Notes under the pieces: model-generated | What the model was told of the DNA's origin: nothing | The model's database searches: none | What the model saw: only the letters and a program-made list of their open reading frames with translations | NCBI RefSeq assembly: GCF_010389155.1 | Contig: NC_057768.1 | Coordinates: 44,681,633-44,745,632, forward strand | DNA length: 64,000 nucleotides | Source of the DNA: Erigeron canadensis | Taxonomy: Eukaryota; Streptophyta; Magnoliopsida; Asterales; Asteraceae | Direction: 5' to 3' | Translations under genes and position numbers: made by a program | In this document: positions 48,901-59,952 of the stretch, piece after piece | How positions within the stretch are numbered: position 1 is the first letter of the stretch | Layout: each line of letters opens with the position of its first letter

Positions 48901-51900
48901 CTCCAATGTCATATTTTGCCCTCTGCATGCAACTAGATAATAAACTATGGTCAAGCTTATATCTAACTGGTAAAAAAAACTTCATTTGTCGATAAATCAA
49001 ACTCACAGATTCAGCAGCTTAGATGGAGCTGCACGCAACACAGTTGATGCCTCCTCCCATTTCCATTGACGGTCCGACAAGGGAAGAAGACTTTGCAGGA
49101 TTGATAAACGCCATTCCCAATCTTCAATGAAAGATCTTGCTTTTAAGATTTTCCACTCTAAAGCTTGTGTCCCATCAGTAGGTACATTTCCATCAATTGC
49201 AATATCCTGTTCACTAACTGCCGAAGGTAGATTTTGCCTCAATATATTTAGTAGCTGCCCAGTGAAAGACACTACCATAGTATTCCCTTCTTCATTAGTG
49301 CAGGGATCAGCACTATCCCCGCTGATATCAGGATATCTGGTAGGTGGTGGACATGATGATAAGTTGCAAGAAAGATCGTCCATATGCAATAGTGAGATTA
49401 TTATGTTAACCATCATTATCTGCATCATTGAAACGGTTATGATTTACATATCTATGATAATGTGAGCCATATATACGCATAATGGGAAATGGTGAAAGAG
49501 AAAACCTTGCGTGGAATGTTGCTGATAGCCTCCAAATGAGTACCGAGGTCCTTTAAGTAACATCGTGCCATTTGGTAGCATTTTAAATCATTATTCTTAC
49601 TATCCCCCATAGCTGCAAGGGCAAGAACGGCAGACTCCATGGCATATCGCATGTGCATGAGTTCAACATCTTTCATCCTATATAACACAAATTTATTGGA
49701 CACGGGTACTAAAGATAATATAGTGAACAAGAATGACACAGGCTAGATTGATGAGACAAGACTCGGTTCTTTATTTCCCACACATATGAGATTGGACGCT
49801 ACCTTTTCCAGGCTGCTAAATTAGATGTTATTGGTTGCATGCTAAATAGCTCAATAGCATCTTGAAATTTTATGTCTGGAACTACATCAAACAAAACCTG
49901 CATAAAGATAATGAAATAAATACCTCATGTGTAGGATCATCTCAATAAATGACCTATACTACCAATAAAGTTTGCACACGTACTCGAAGGGGACTATGGA
50001 TTGATAATCTTTCTAAAACAAGATTTTCAACAAAAGGGTCCAACTTGAAATTTTCGTTCTCAAGCTCTGTATGCCCTTTTCCAGACAGGAGTAACGATGA
50101 TTTCAAACTCCATGACTGTCCAGAATTGACACATGCAACAAAAGAAGCCAGATCAAGCTGGTAACATAGGAAGTCACAAAGATGTTCAACACAAGACACC
50201 TGCAATTATTAACAAGTTATACTTAATATCCACTTATTCATATCAATGTGCTAATATATTATGGTAAACATGAAATTAAAACTATACCTCATCTGATTTA
50301 TTACCATAGAGAGAAGATTCTTCCAGCCTGAGAATTTGTGATTTACTGGTCCACAAAAGCTGCATCAACTTCTTTCTCAAGTCTGTTTTCCCAGGCAAAA
50401 GATCCCAACCCATAACAGCCACAAGAGGTTGAAGTTGGGGGTACAATGCAAGAAGCTGCAACATATAGACATTGGAATTATACAATGTTATTAAATGAGA
50501 TGGGAGTAATTTGAACACATATTAACAGATTGACAGAAATCTACATACATTGCTAGCTTCTTGAAGTTGTTCCCTCTTGACAGCAGAAAGAGCAACATCC
50601 ATGATACACTCAAGTACATGCAACCCTGAGATACGAGCATAATGATACATGTCTCTCATGCATGCAGACATCGCCGACTTAAATGATGATGTTTGGTCGT
50701 CAGGTGTAGTTTGTGCGATAATTCTCAAAAACCGTGCAAGAGGAGGTGGAACATGGTTTCCATTCACTACTTTATGTGCATCTATGTCTTCAGAGAGCAA
50801 TTCCTCCTGAATGTACTGTAAAAGGCACATAATCAGCAGTCCGCATATGCAAGTCCTGATGCAAGTTTATTCATGTATAATTGTATACACATGACTCGCA
50901 TGCTGTGGAACCCAATTATATTGTGGGCTTGTAGCAATAAGTGTACAATACAAAAGCAAGCATGTAATGCACATACGTAATAAAAAAAAACAAACAAGCT
51001 GTTCATAATGTAGTTGGGCGTTTCTTCCGACTCTAGTCTCAAAGGTTCTGTTCAGATTTCTCTATGTTCTAATTTAATACCTAATATAAGGTCAATAGGC
51101 ATAAAGTACAATGCATTACACAGATACTTGATAAGGAAAAGCTACATACCTGTATCATGTTAACAAGATTTGTGGAGTTTGATGAGAGAGCTTTCTCATA
51201 GACTGACAACAATTTACTTCGTGTGGCAAGCCAAGTGTCATCATAGGATGCCATTCCCAACAAACTCCTCTTAAGGAGATCTTGCAAAATCATGCTATTT
51301 AAACAATCACAGAAGATTACAAATACATAAGCAACAAAAGAGTACAATTTGATAATGAATTAAAGACTACTACTCAAACAATATTATTAATGATGTGACA
51401 TTAAAGAAAAAAAACCTACAGTCACGACCAAGAGCTATCTAGGAACTATGAACAGCCCAGTGCATTGTCCAAGTTGGTTGATAAAACCAGCTGTAATTAT
51501 TTCGATAGCAAATAAGCACATCAACTTAACTATTTCCACGTGTAACTGTTTAATTTCCATTTATTAGTTTTCACCTTCCCACATGGTTGGGATGGCAAAA
51601 TGTGCAGCAGTGTGAATAAAAGGCAAGAACCAAGATAAGTAAAAAAAATCGACATATATTTTTCTCCTTTTTGAAAGTATGTCTTCATGATACAAGAGGC
51701 ATGTTTATACAACATAGTTCACAAAGTCATTTTTTAAAGCCCATACATGAACTATGTATGATCATATAAAATAACTTAAATGCATCAGATATTCTATAAA
51801 GAATTCACCAGTATAATTACTGTATAGTTTTAATTAACATATCTGATGAGGTAATGAACTGGCGAGTGCATTGTCCAAGTTGGTTGATAAAACCAACTGT

Positions 51901-54289
51901 AATAATTTAGATAGCGAACAAACATATCAACTTAACCTATTTCCACATACAACATTATAACAGTCTAATTTCCATTTATCAACTTCCACCTTCCCACATG
52001 GTTGGGGTGGCAAAATTTGTGGCAGTATGAATAAAAGGCAAGAACCAGGATTAGTAAAGAAATCATCGACATAGATTTTTTGGCTCTTTACAAGTATGTC
52101 TTCATGATACAAAGAGGCATGTTTAGATGACATAGTTCCTAATGCCATTTTTTGAAGGCCATACATGAACTGTGTATGATCATATATAATAAATTAAATG
52201 CATCAGATATTCTATAAACTATTGTCCCTTAGGGGACATCCAATAAAAATGGAACAACACAGAGATGTTCTATAAACTATTCACCAGTATAATTACTGTA
52301 TAGTTTTAATTCATACAGCGTACTGCCCCAGGTCGCCTAGTTTGTATGTGGTTATGTTACCCAAGTGTGCAGTAGGCTCACTTTAGACCACTTACTATGG
52401 ATTTTTCAGAACCCCCCCCCCCCCCCCCCCCCTAACTTGAAAACACTCTTTAGGACAGATGTATCATGTAAACTATATATTTTACCAGGACCTAAAAAAC
52501 TCTAGTAAAAATAAGCTGTTATCTCATATCGTTTTATCAGACTAGAGTTTATATATTAGAGGGTGTTAATTGTAAATGTTTCTTTTATATAATGCCCTAT
52601 GTAATCTCCTATTCTAATACACAATAATACAATGCATTACAAGGTTTATCGTTAATAATAAAATATTAACCTCATCACCATCCAACAATTACATTGTGAA
52701 CATCAAGCAGGTTTCAAACTTTTGTAGCTATTGAAGCAATTCATAAGCATTTTTGTAACTTAGAAAGTACGCTTCGCGAGATAGTTAGAAAATTGGATAT
52801 AGCAATAGAGGTTTCTTTTCCATGTATTTGGTTTGTCAACTCATTTCACTGTGGCTTAATGGAGGATACACTTATATAATAAGTCAAGCAGGTTTCAAAT
52901 TTATGTAGCTTATGGAGCAATTCATAAGCATATTTGTAACTTAGAAAGAACACTTGGCAAATTAGTTAGAAAATTGGATATTTACCTGCATTATAGTGCG
53001 GGAAATAAAGGTTTGTTTTCCATGTTTATGGTTTGTCAGCTCGTCTCACTATGGCATAATGGAGAATACACTTATATAATAAGTCTAGAGAAATCTAAGG
53101 TGGCATATATATGTAGTAATACAGTATAGCTCAATGAGATACAAACTGTCTCCTCTATGTTCATCATTTTTTTTTACCAAGTCTGTCATAAAATCATATA
53201 ATACTGATGTACATAAAAACAATATTAGTAAAGTTAACGTTAAAAGAAATAGTTTCTTCGGGCATACCGGTAATCAGCTTCCTCCACCCCAGAATCAAAA
53301 TGAAGAAACTGGATATGTGACAAAGCTCCATCCTTGTCATCCCCATTCAAGCATTCCTTCATGGCATCCAAATGCACAATCTGGACACATCTTTGTATCA
53401 ATTTAAGAACTTTCACATCTTCTGCTTGATCTATTGGCGAAATAACCAAACCTGGTTCATCCCCACCACCGCCATCTTCATTTTCTTGAACCCATTTGAC
53501 CTGTTTCGCTATATTCTCACATAATGCCTTGAAAATATCAGCATTTTTCAAAATCACTCTCCTCAAACACATCATTTCACCTTCTTCAATCTCCACATTA
53601 CCACCAGAAGTCTCCGCTTCTTCACTCTCTCTAACCTCCACTTCAATCAAATCTGGCGTCAACCGCTTAAACCCAATCTCTAGAATCTTATTCAACACTC
53701 TCAGACACTCATCAACATCCCAACAGTTAACACTGGCACTCGAATCTACATCAGTTTTACCAAACTCGCTACTATCCACTTTCGATTCACTAACCTCCTG
53801 TTTCAAATCAACATCACTAGTACTCTTTGCGTCCACGTTAACAGAACCTAAATAATCCCTACCTAACTCACCTAATTCACTTTGACCTACATTATCAACT
53901 CCTTTCTTACTATCCAAAACCCTAGATACAATAATCTGAACATACAGCAAAAACTCAGCACGCAAACGCAAGGTATTCGAATCAAAACTCCAAACAGGCG
54001 ATATAGGATCATTAAATTGAAGCAATTCTATGGCACATATATAAGTCAATAAAGCAGGAGAAGAAAAACTAGAATTAGAAGTATAACCAAACCGAATAGT
54101 ATCGTAACGTCCGCCTTTCGCAACGATTGTTTGAAGAATTGAGCGAGCTAAGTCAGGGTCACGAGATCGGAGAGCAATAATTGTAGCTCGAAACGGTTCG
54201 ATTTGAGCCAGAAAGAGATGATTTGCTGCCAGACGGGAGAGAAGGTCGGTTTCCATGGCGGAGATATCATGTGGTGCTGGTGATTCCAT
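39974..54289 (-). CDS. Spastizin (ZFYVE26)-like large protein, 34 exons, two apparent frameshifts
   Basis: I read this as the plant homologue of spastizin (Arabidopsis At2g25730 type), whose animal counterpart works with spatacsin and AP-5 in late endosomes and lysosomes. The plant role is inferred. The ATG is at 54289. Exons, 5' to 3': 54289-53268, 51294-51150, 50815-50549, 50455-50288, 50199-49984, 49897-49803, 49677-49506, 49419-49007, 48932-48809, 48707-48612, 48454-48383, 48180-48043, 47862-47709, 47639-47284, 47213-46748, 46660-46340, 46202-45981, 45847-45757, 45259-45182, 45112-44822, 44744-44547, 44464-43982, 43914-43753, 43667-43338, 43258-43176, 43082-42978, 42034-41446, 41372-41271, 41191-41048, 40962-40791, 40690-40575, 40479-40394, 40303-40204, 40039-39974. 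All junctions are GT-AG and in phase, giving about 2546 residues if two extra bases in exon 15 (47152-47155 and 47009-47013) are discounted. The protein is helical-repeat-like, with a strongly conserved C-terminus ([20 protein letters not shown] to QWLAQYM). No FYVE zinc finger is visible. Intron 1 (about 2 kb) carries tandem duplications. Confidence 0.8.
42041..42977. other. Long intron 26 of the spastizin-like gene with a G-rich block
   Basis: Nearly 940 bp. Between 42648 and 42815 the plus strand is unusually purine/G-rich, with repeated GAGAGGAGAGG and GGTGGGTGG phrases, so the pre-mRNA here is pyrimidine-rich. It may be an inserted element, but clean ends were not found. Confidence 0.4.
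51459..52311. repeat. Two tandem copies of a roughly 380-bp segment in intron 1
   Basis: Copy 1 is 51459-51835 and copy 2 is 51865-52311. Both run from AGTGCATTGTCCAAGTTGG to ACTGTATAGTTTTAATT with scattered differences. Copy 2 has about 70 extra bases (including GTCCCTTAGGGGAC) between two copies of TTCTATAAACTATT. The differences show the duplication is not recent. Confidence 0.8.
52412..52432. repeat. Poly(C) run of 21 bases
   Basis: An uninterrupted run of C in an otherwise AT-rich intron. As G on the minus (sense) strand it would be an unusual feature of the intron; its exact length is likely uncertain in any assembly. Confidence 0.9.
52703..53085. repeat. Two tandem copies of a roughly 190-bp segment in intron 1
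   Basis: Copy 1 is 52703-52883 and copy 2 is 52884-53085. Both run from TCAAGCAGGTTTCAAA to CACTTATATAATAAGTC, with small differences and an insertion in copy 2 (TTTACCTGCATTATAGTGCG). Confidence 0.8.
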
Positions 54290-54842
54290 CGGTGATTGTG
54301 TGTATTATTAGAGTTATAGATACATGTTCGTGTTGTGTGTGTATAATGTATATGTGATAAAAATTAAAATTTAAAAAAAAAAAAATGTTAATAGTGATAG
54401 AGAGGGAGAGAGTGATGGTTGACAGGAAAGGATACAGTTGATAAATGGGAAGAGGACTGTTGAAATCGTTAAAACGAAATAAATAAATTTGGATAGTGAT
54501 ACAAACTTCATTGATCAGTTGCTCGTATTTTCAAAACGGGTTTTGTTAGGAAAATTTGAATAACTATTATCATTGGGGTTAATTTTTTAGAAAATTGCTA
54601 AGTATATTTGAACTTTTAGTATTTTAGTTATTCTAGTTTTTAATGTTTTTGACAAGAAATCTCTTTTTCTTCTTTTAAAAAAAAAGGCTTTAAGCCCGAT
54701 AAGTATATTATGCCAAAAACAACAAAATACATAGAATGTGAGTGAGTCTCATATCTCCATAAGCAACGCAAGTACACAGCCACTACCAAGTACTTTAAAA
54801 AGTATACAAACCAACTATACTAAATTAATGATGACAAATAAT
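54290..54842. other. Upstream region of the spastizin-like gene
   Basis: Probable promoter and leader of the minus-strand gene. GA-rich phrases near 54400-54420 and an A run near 54371. No other gene. Confidence 0.4.
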
Positions 54843-55124
54843 CTATTTTCTAGGATGACCATTTAAAGTGACGTCTATTATTTTGTAAAAAACCCTATGT
54901 ATTTCAGAAATTTCATTTGTATCAAGGTCGTAAACACCATCCTCATCATCATCATTGTATTCACATTCTCCATTTGCATCAAGGTCGTAAACATCATCCT
55001 CATCATCATCATTGTATTCACATTCCTTGAACTGGGAGTATAAACTTGAATCTCCACTACCTATGTTTCCTGTTTTCTCATCTATTTTAGTCTTCTGCTC
55101 TGAGTTTTTCACATCTTTACCCAT
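54843..55124 (-). CDS. Short acidic ORF of unknown function with an internal repeat
   Basis: It starts at a true ATG (55124) and encodes 93 residues. The N-terminal part is lysine-rich (MGKDVKNSEQKTKIDEKTG). Then come two near-identical 19-residue units built on ECEYNDDDEDDVYDLDANG, from a 57-bp tandem duplication, and a tail EIHRVFYKIIDVTLNGHPRK. I do not recognise the protein. It may be a real small gene, an exon of a larger gene, or a relic of a mobile element. It lies about 550 bp upstream of the spastizin-like gene on the same strand. Confidence 0.3.
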   Translation of the reverse strand: MGKDVKNSEQKTKIDEKTGNIGSGDSSLYSQFKECEYNDDDEDDVYDLDANGECEYNDDDEDGVYDLDTNEISEIHRVFYKIIDVTLNGHPRK

Positions 55125-55420
55125 TTTCTGTTTTGTCGTTGCTTTAGTATCAACTACCTTTGTTTGTTGACAACAAATCTTTTAACACACTTGTGTATTA
55201 TTTCAACGTATCTTAGTCATACTAAAACTCAATATCTTTGCTTAATCAACAATATCTTTTTAGTCAGAGTTTCTCATTGGGTGAATTCATCACTATTGAA
55301 TGACACCCTTCTTTCATTTTATGCGGGTGTCTCTATATGTTATAGGGAGACAACATTTGTCTCCATGTTGCAATTGAGTAAAATTTATGAAACGTTGTGA
55401 CATATATACAATATCTTACC

Positions 55421-55705
55421 AACAAAGAGTTAGCTTAGTGGTAAGACAATCACTTGATAATCTTAAGGTCTCAAGTTCGATCCTCGCTTGACACAAAAAA
55501 TAATTCATTTAAGGTACCCGTTACCAATGAAGCCTAGACTCACATGTGAAGTTTAAATACGCAGGTTTGATCCTTCGGGGTGCCCAGATCATGTGGGGAT
55601 TAGGATGGAGGTATTGTACCGGCATCATATGACTCATACGGGGTGAGTTGATAGGTATCCAACTGTGATACCGGGGCTAGGGTTCCCTCCATTACTTTTT
55701 TTTTA
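55421..55705 (+). mobile_element. Complete-looking tRNA-derived SINE
   Basis: The head has an A box TAGCTTAGTGG (55431-55441) and a B box, AAGTTCGATCCTC at about 55473-55485, with tRNA-like spacing. The body includes CACATGTGAAGTTTAAATAC, GGTTTGATCCTTCGGGG and CCGGGGCTAGGGTTCCC, and the tail is a T-rich run at 55697-55705. Partial copies are at 2769-2822 and 57869-58037. A functional tRNA gene is excluded because no full cloverleaf follows. Confidence 0.7.
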
Positions 55706-56104
55706 TATACGATATTTTGTGAAGTTTGATTATGTGATATGTCCAACCACTATCATAGCATGTAGATGTAGGATAGGCCCGATAGCAATATCGCTCCAAT
55801 TTCCAATGAATGCTACACGATTACGCAACATACACGATACATACAAACCTGTCCGACTTGACTACCGCCATATAGTTAGTTTTCAAGTGCATTCCCATGA
55901 GAAGGTAATCAAACCTTTTCGGCGTCTGTATATTTCTAAATCGTGTCCATTTCCCACTCACCCACTAACGCCATATAGTTAGGCTTTTGTACATTTCTAC
56001 AATTAGAAGTCTTTGGAAACCCTACAACGCTCTACAGTTCAATGGATTGTGGGCTAACTAGCCGTTTGATGTTCTCACACTCCCCTCAAGTTGGAGCATA
56101 TTTA
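55706..56104. other. Intergenic DNA
   Basis: The phrase ACTAACGCCATATAGTTAGG near 55963 resembles ACTACCGCCATATAGTTAG near 55861, a short direct repeat. The stretch may contain the edge of the retrotransposon remnant that follows. No gene recognised. Confidence 0.4.
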
Positions 56105-56770
56105 TTGGTTATACCTAGCTTGTTACATATTTAATTAACACCTTTGCAAAAATACTGACTTATGGGATTTAGAAAGGGTGTCGTACTCGTCCCTTTTTCT
56201 AGCTTCTCGTATGTACAATGACAATCTACTTTGATATGTTCGTTTCTTTCATGGAACATATGATTGTTAGCAATATGAATGACTACTTTGTTGTCATGCC
56301 ACTAGTTCATTGATTTAGATCTAGGAAATACTATCTTACCCAATGGATTACGTGACCATACAAGCTCACAAGTCACAAATAGTGTGTGCCATAACCATGT
56401 ATTCAGAATGGAATGCAACACTCTGGTTCTTTAATCTTCTAAGAGAACATTTCATCAAAAAAAAAACAAGAACTTGTAGTAGTCTAGTAGATCTCTTGCT
56501 AATCGAATTTCAATCATAATCGGCATCTGTAACTCCGATGATGATACAAGACCCTATTCTTATACTCGTATAACATGTTGCAATTTGGTGCCCTTTGAGA
56601 TATTTCAAAATATGACACACAATATCCCATTGTAAAGTTCCTAGAGATAACATAAATTGACTTACAAGTCAACAACACTAATCGAAAGTGCAATGTCAAA
56701 ATGATTGATGGTAAGATAGTTAAGTTTACCAACAATGTAGTCGACATTGGAATTTTCATACAACTTGAAT
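56105..56770 (-). pseudogene. Ty1/copia retrotransposon remnant (end of reverse transcriptase and RNase H)
   Basis: On the minus strand the frame LVGKLNYLTINHFDIALSIS is the copia phrase at the end of reverse transcriptase. Lower down, WDI-like and YLKGT-like text, then RRSKNQSVAFHSEYMVMA and VIHIANNHMFHERNEHIKVD correspond to RNase H, ending near EKGTSTTPFLNP. Several stops and frame changes separate these pieces. There are no LTRs in sight, so it is a short, dead fragment of a plant retroelement. Confidence 0.8.
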
Positions 56771-57117
56771 TGCATACATATATTAACAATCTTTATATAA
56801 ATATGTTTATAAGATTGAAAAATCAATAAATTCTTTTTTAAGTCTTCATCTTGTATTGAAGAACGGAATTGTTGCAAAAATGGGACTGCGTAGTGTCATA
56901 CATTATATAATAATATTAAAAGTTTAAGTGATTGAAATTTCATGTGTAATGATAATAAAAGATATACCTATAATATGTGAACAATGATTAGGTTGAACGA
57001 ATGCACTGAACTCTTAATGTGGATGTTGATGGAAACCCAAATCATATGACCACTCAATGTGGAAAAACCTTTTTGTTCAGTTTAATATAATAGTGTTGTG
57101 ATTATTTAATAATATAT

Positions 57118-57310
57118 GGGGACAGGGTGTTGTAAAACAAGTATTAAAATAAAACAAATAAAACAAGATTTTGACTCTTAGATCATGATTAAATTAATGC
57201 ACGAAGATTCACGAAGCAATTGATGCACGATGATTTTCATGATGCATAGTGATTTTCAAAGTAAAGAAACGTATTGTTTTATTTTAATACTTGTTTTATT
57301 TTACCTAAAT
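57118..57310. mobile_element. Palindromic MITE, family F2, copy b
   Basis: Left arm GTAAAACAAGTATTAAAATA and AAACAAATAAAACAAG; right arm TTGTTTTATTTTAATACTTG and TTTTACCTAAATTC. The core holds GATCATGATTAAATTAATGC and CACGAAGATTCACGAAGC, the complement of the core in copies a and c, so this copy is in the opposite orientation. Confidence 0.7.
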
Positions 57311-57868
57311 TCATAATTTATATACTATTACTTTAGTTCATCGGTAACATATCTATGAAGTGGAACTTACACATAAGCCCATATATTAAATCTCAAAAAA
57401 GAAAAAAAAAAACCGTTATATATATTTTTTTCAATCACTTATAAAATAACACATTACTTACCTTTTTGCATTGTTGTCACTGGTTGTTGTCCACCATTGA
57501 CTCGACTAAAACCTATTTTCATTTGTTTGATATTTATTTGCAAAATTGTTAAAAAACCTGTCAAGCCTATCGTAGACTATTCATCATGATAGATTTGCGT
57601 AAGTCGTATTAGTAATTTTTTCAACACCACACAAGTAATTCATTTATTCTTACTTCTTGTCATTTTTTTTTATATGCGATAAATTTATTGTTAAAGGAAT
57701 AAGTAGTACCGTAGTAAGATATTTAAAAGAAATTTTTATTATAAACAAGAAAAGAAATTCTAAATAATAAAATCGTTATGAATATATAAATATATACACA
57801 TATATCAGACTACCACATATTCTATTTCCTCCAATTTTACCAATCCATCATAAATGTGTGATATATAT
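57311..57868. other. Intergenic DNA
   Basis: AT-rich, no gene or clear repeat recognised. Confidence 0.5.
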
Positions 57869-58037
57869 TATCAATGAGATTTGGGCTTACATGTGAAGTC
57901 CAGCCGGTTTGATTATTTGGGATGCCCAAATTATGTAAATTTTCACCAACATCATATAACCCTTGCGAGTTACAAGAAAGGATGATAGATATCCAATATA
58001 GTACTCGGGCAGGTTCACTCTTTCAGCTTTTTTCTTT
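57869..58037 (+). mobile_element. Partial SINE body, same family as 55421
   Basis: GCTTACATGTGAAGTCC, GGTTTGATTATTTGGGATGC, AACATCATATAACCC and AGATATCCAATATAGTACTC follow the order of the body of the SINE at 55421. The tRNA head is missing, and the copy is clearly older. Confidence 0.5.
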
Positions 58038-59677
58038 TTTCACATAATAAAGATGGCTTTTTTAATTTTATTGGGTTTAAGAAGTTGGCGAGTGGGCTTC
58101 TAGAAACTTTGTTCAGTGGGCTTTTATTGTATTGGTTATGTCCACAATTTAAGAACCACGTATCAGCGTACCACAAAACATAGATGATAGATGTGAGATT
58201 ATGAATTTATGAGCGATCGAATGTGCAATCTATAAGCTACTTTTCACATTATTAATCTAAATCAAACAATTTCACCATCTTTTTTCACACCAAAATGTAT
58301 CAAATTTTTAATATTACGTATTTTCTTTGGAGTTTCGAAAAGGCAAAATAGAACTATTTTCCATGAACTTGTAAAAAAGCAACGCAACAACCATAAGAGG
58401 ATTTCCATTGGTGACAGATCTTTTATTCAAAAATTCTCACTTTCCATTGGCCATTTTCTAGTTGTAACAAAGTGGAGATTGTATTAAAACCATTAAGTGT
58501 TTTTCCATATTAAAGTGTGTGTTTTGTTAGAACTTATTCGAGGTGATGAAGAGGCACAATAAATTTTTCTGTTTTCACCAAAAGGTATTCAAATTTTCAT
58601 TAAACAAGCCAACAAATGATAACGATGGTAATTGCACCTGGTAGGTATTTCATTGTGCTTGTTGCCCATCAAACGCTTGTATCCCATCAATGTAAATTTG
58701 GAACGAAATGTTCGATCATCCACTATAAGTGATAACGAAGAGTTTTGTGATTGATGGATGTCTTTCTATCGAAACATGTGCTTCATTGAAGGACAAGTTA
58801 TCATGATTTTAAATATAGTTTTGATGTATGTGTTTATAAGAATTGTCTCTTCTTTATGCCACTTACACGTTGAAACCATATGGAAATTAGAATCTTTAAA
58901 TTGATAATGGATGTTAAGTCTTGTTATTATCACCAAGATTAATAACATCAGAATCTTCACTAACATATTTGTTGATTTGAGTCCTCATGCTATAGTAGCC
59001 TAAATGCCTAATGAGGGGACGTCGCAAAATTAAATCTCACCATGTCTTTTTTTTTACCTTCATTTGTTTTGGATGTGCAACCCATTGGTGAGGATCGAGT
59101 CGATAACATGTCAGTTAACTTTTTCATTAGTGGCTAATTTGAATCGAAAAAAACAACAACTCATTTGTCCATTAGCAAGTATCGTAACGAAGCTGTTACA
59201 TTCGTGCCAATAATCTCATGAAGCAATAACTATGGAATGAAGTTAAGCTCAAACTTTCTAAGGGTTATTTGTTTGATTCTCACAATGTATATGAATTTGA
59301 TGGAATGAATTTTTTTTTTTTTTTTTAAGTTAAGTTGTTAACAAAATATGAAAATGGGGAAAATTCAAATGTTATTCCATCAAATTCAGATTTTAGACAT
59401 TGTTGGACCTACAACTATATATTACTAGGTTCATAGAACATTTAGACCATATGTATCTTACTCTTTGATCTGATGCAATTTGAAATCGGAATTTTTTTTA
59501 ATAGCATTCATACATTGCGTAATAAAAACATATAGTTTATAGTCATTTTCTTGGCTTGCCCTGTATGTGGATCAATTCATGAATAATCCTTGTAAGAAAA
59601 TTGTTTCATTCGGCCAAAATAACTTTACATGAATTGTCATAGTGTGTATGAAACTTCATTCATGTGCATTGTATGTA
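58038..59677. other. Intergenic DNA
   Basis: No gene recognised; a T18-type run near 59311-59328 and scattered poly-A/T tracts. Confidence 0.5.
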
Positions 59678-59952
59678 ACGAGCATGGTACCCGTACAATG
59701 CGGCGGTGGTAGTGGGAAAGACGATCTAATGGTGTCAGTGATGGTACTATTGGTGGTGGTGGCGGCGGTGTCAAGTGGTGTAAGTTGATGTAATTGCGAT
59801 AGTAGAAATTTTTAGAAGATAAAGGCTTAAAGTATTAAAATAAAAGTTTTGGGTAGTTATGTAAAGAAAAAAAAAAGTCCCAAGGCAAATAAGATATTTC
59901 AAAGACAGAAATATTTAATAAGGGGGGATTTGCTTTATTAGAGAGTAGAGAT
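59678..59952 (-). mobile_element. Helitron-like repeat, inverted copy
   Basis: On the minus strand it starts TCTCTACTCTCTAATAAAGC and continues with the family text (ACTTTAAGCCTTTATCTTC, CGCAATTACATCAACTTACA, GATCGTCTTTCCCACTACC). It ends GCATTGTACGGGTACCATGC then TCGT. The shared order with 12458-13082 is strong. The Helitron name is inferred from the ends. Confidence 0.5.

Noticed and set aside
48925..48932. Alternative acceptors within CATGCAGAG for exon 9 of the spastizin-like gene.
   Set aside because: The AG at 48934-48933 gives [13 protein letters not shown] in phase, the expected family text; the inner AGs lose conserved residues or the frame.
53496..53855. 119-codon plus-strand frame opposite exon 1 of the spastizin-like gene.
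   Set aside because: It is the antisense shadow of a well-supported exon and has no recognisable domain.
55421..55490. Possible tRNA gene (A and B boxes).
   Set aside because: The boxes head a SINE; no acceptor stem or full cloverleaf can be built after the B box.
56105..56770. Endogenous virus.
   Set aside because: The motifs are Ty1/copia RNase H and reverse transcriptase ends; no viral movement or coat protein is present.
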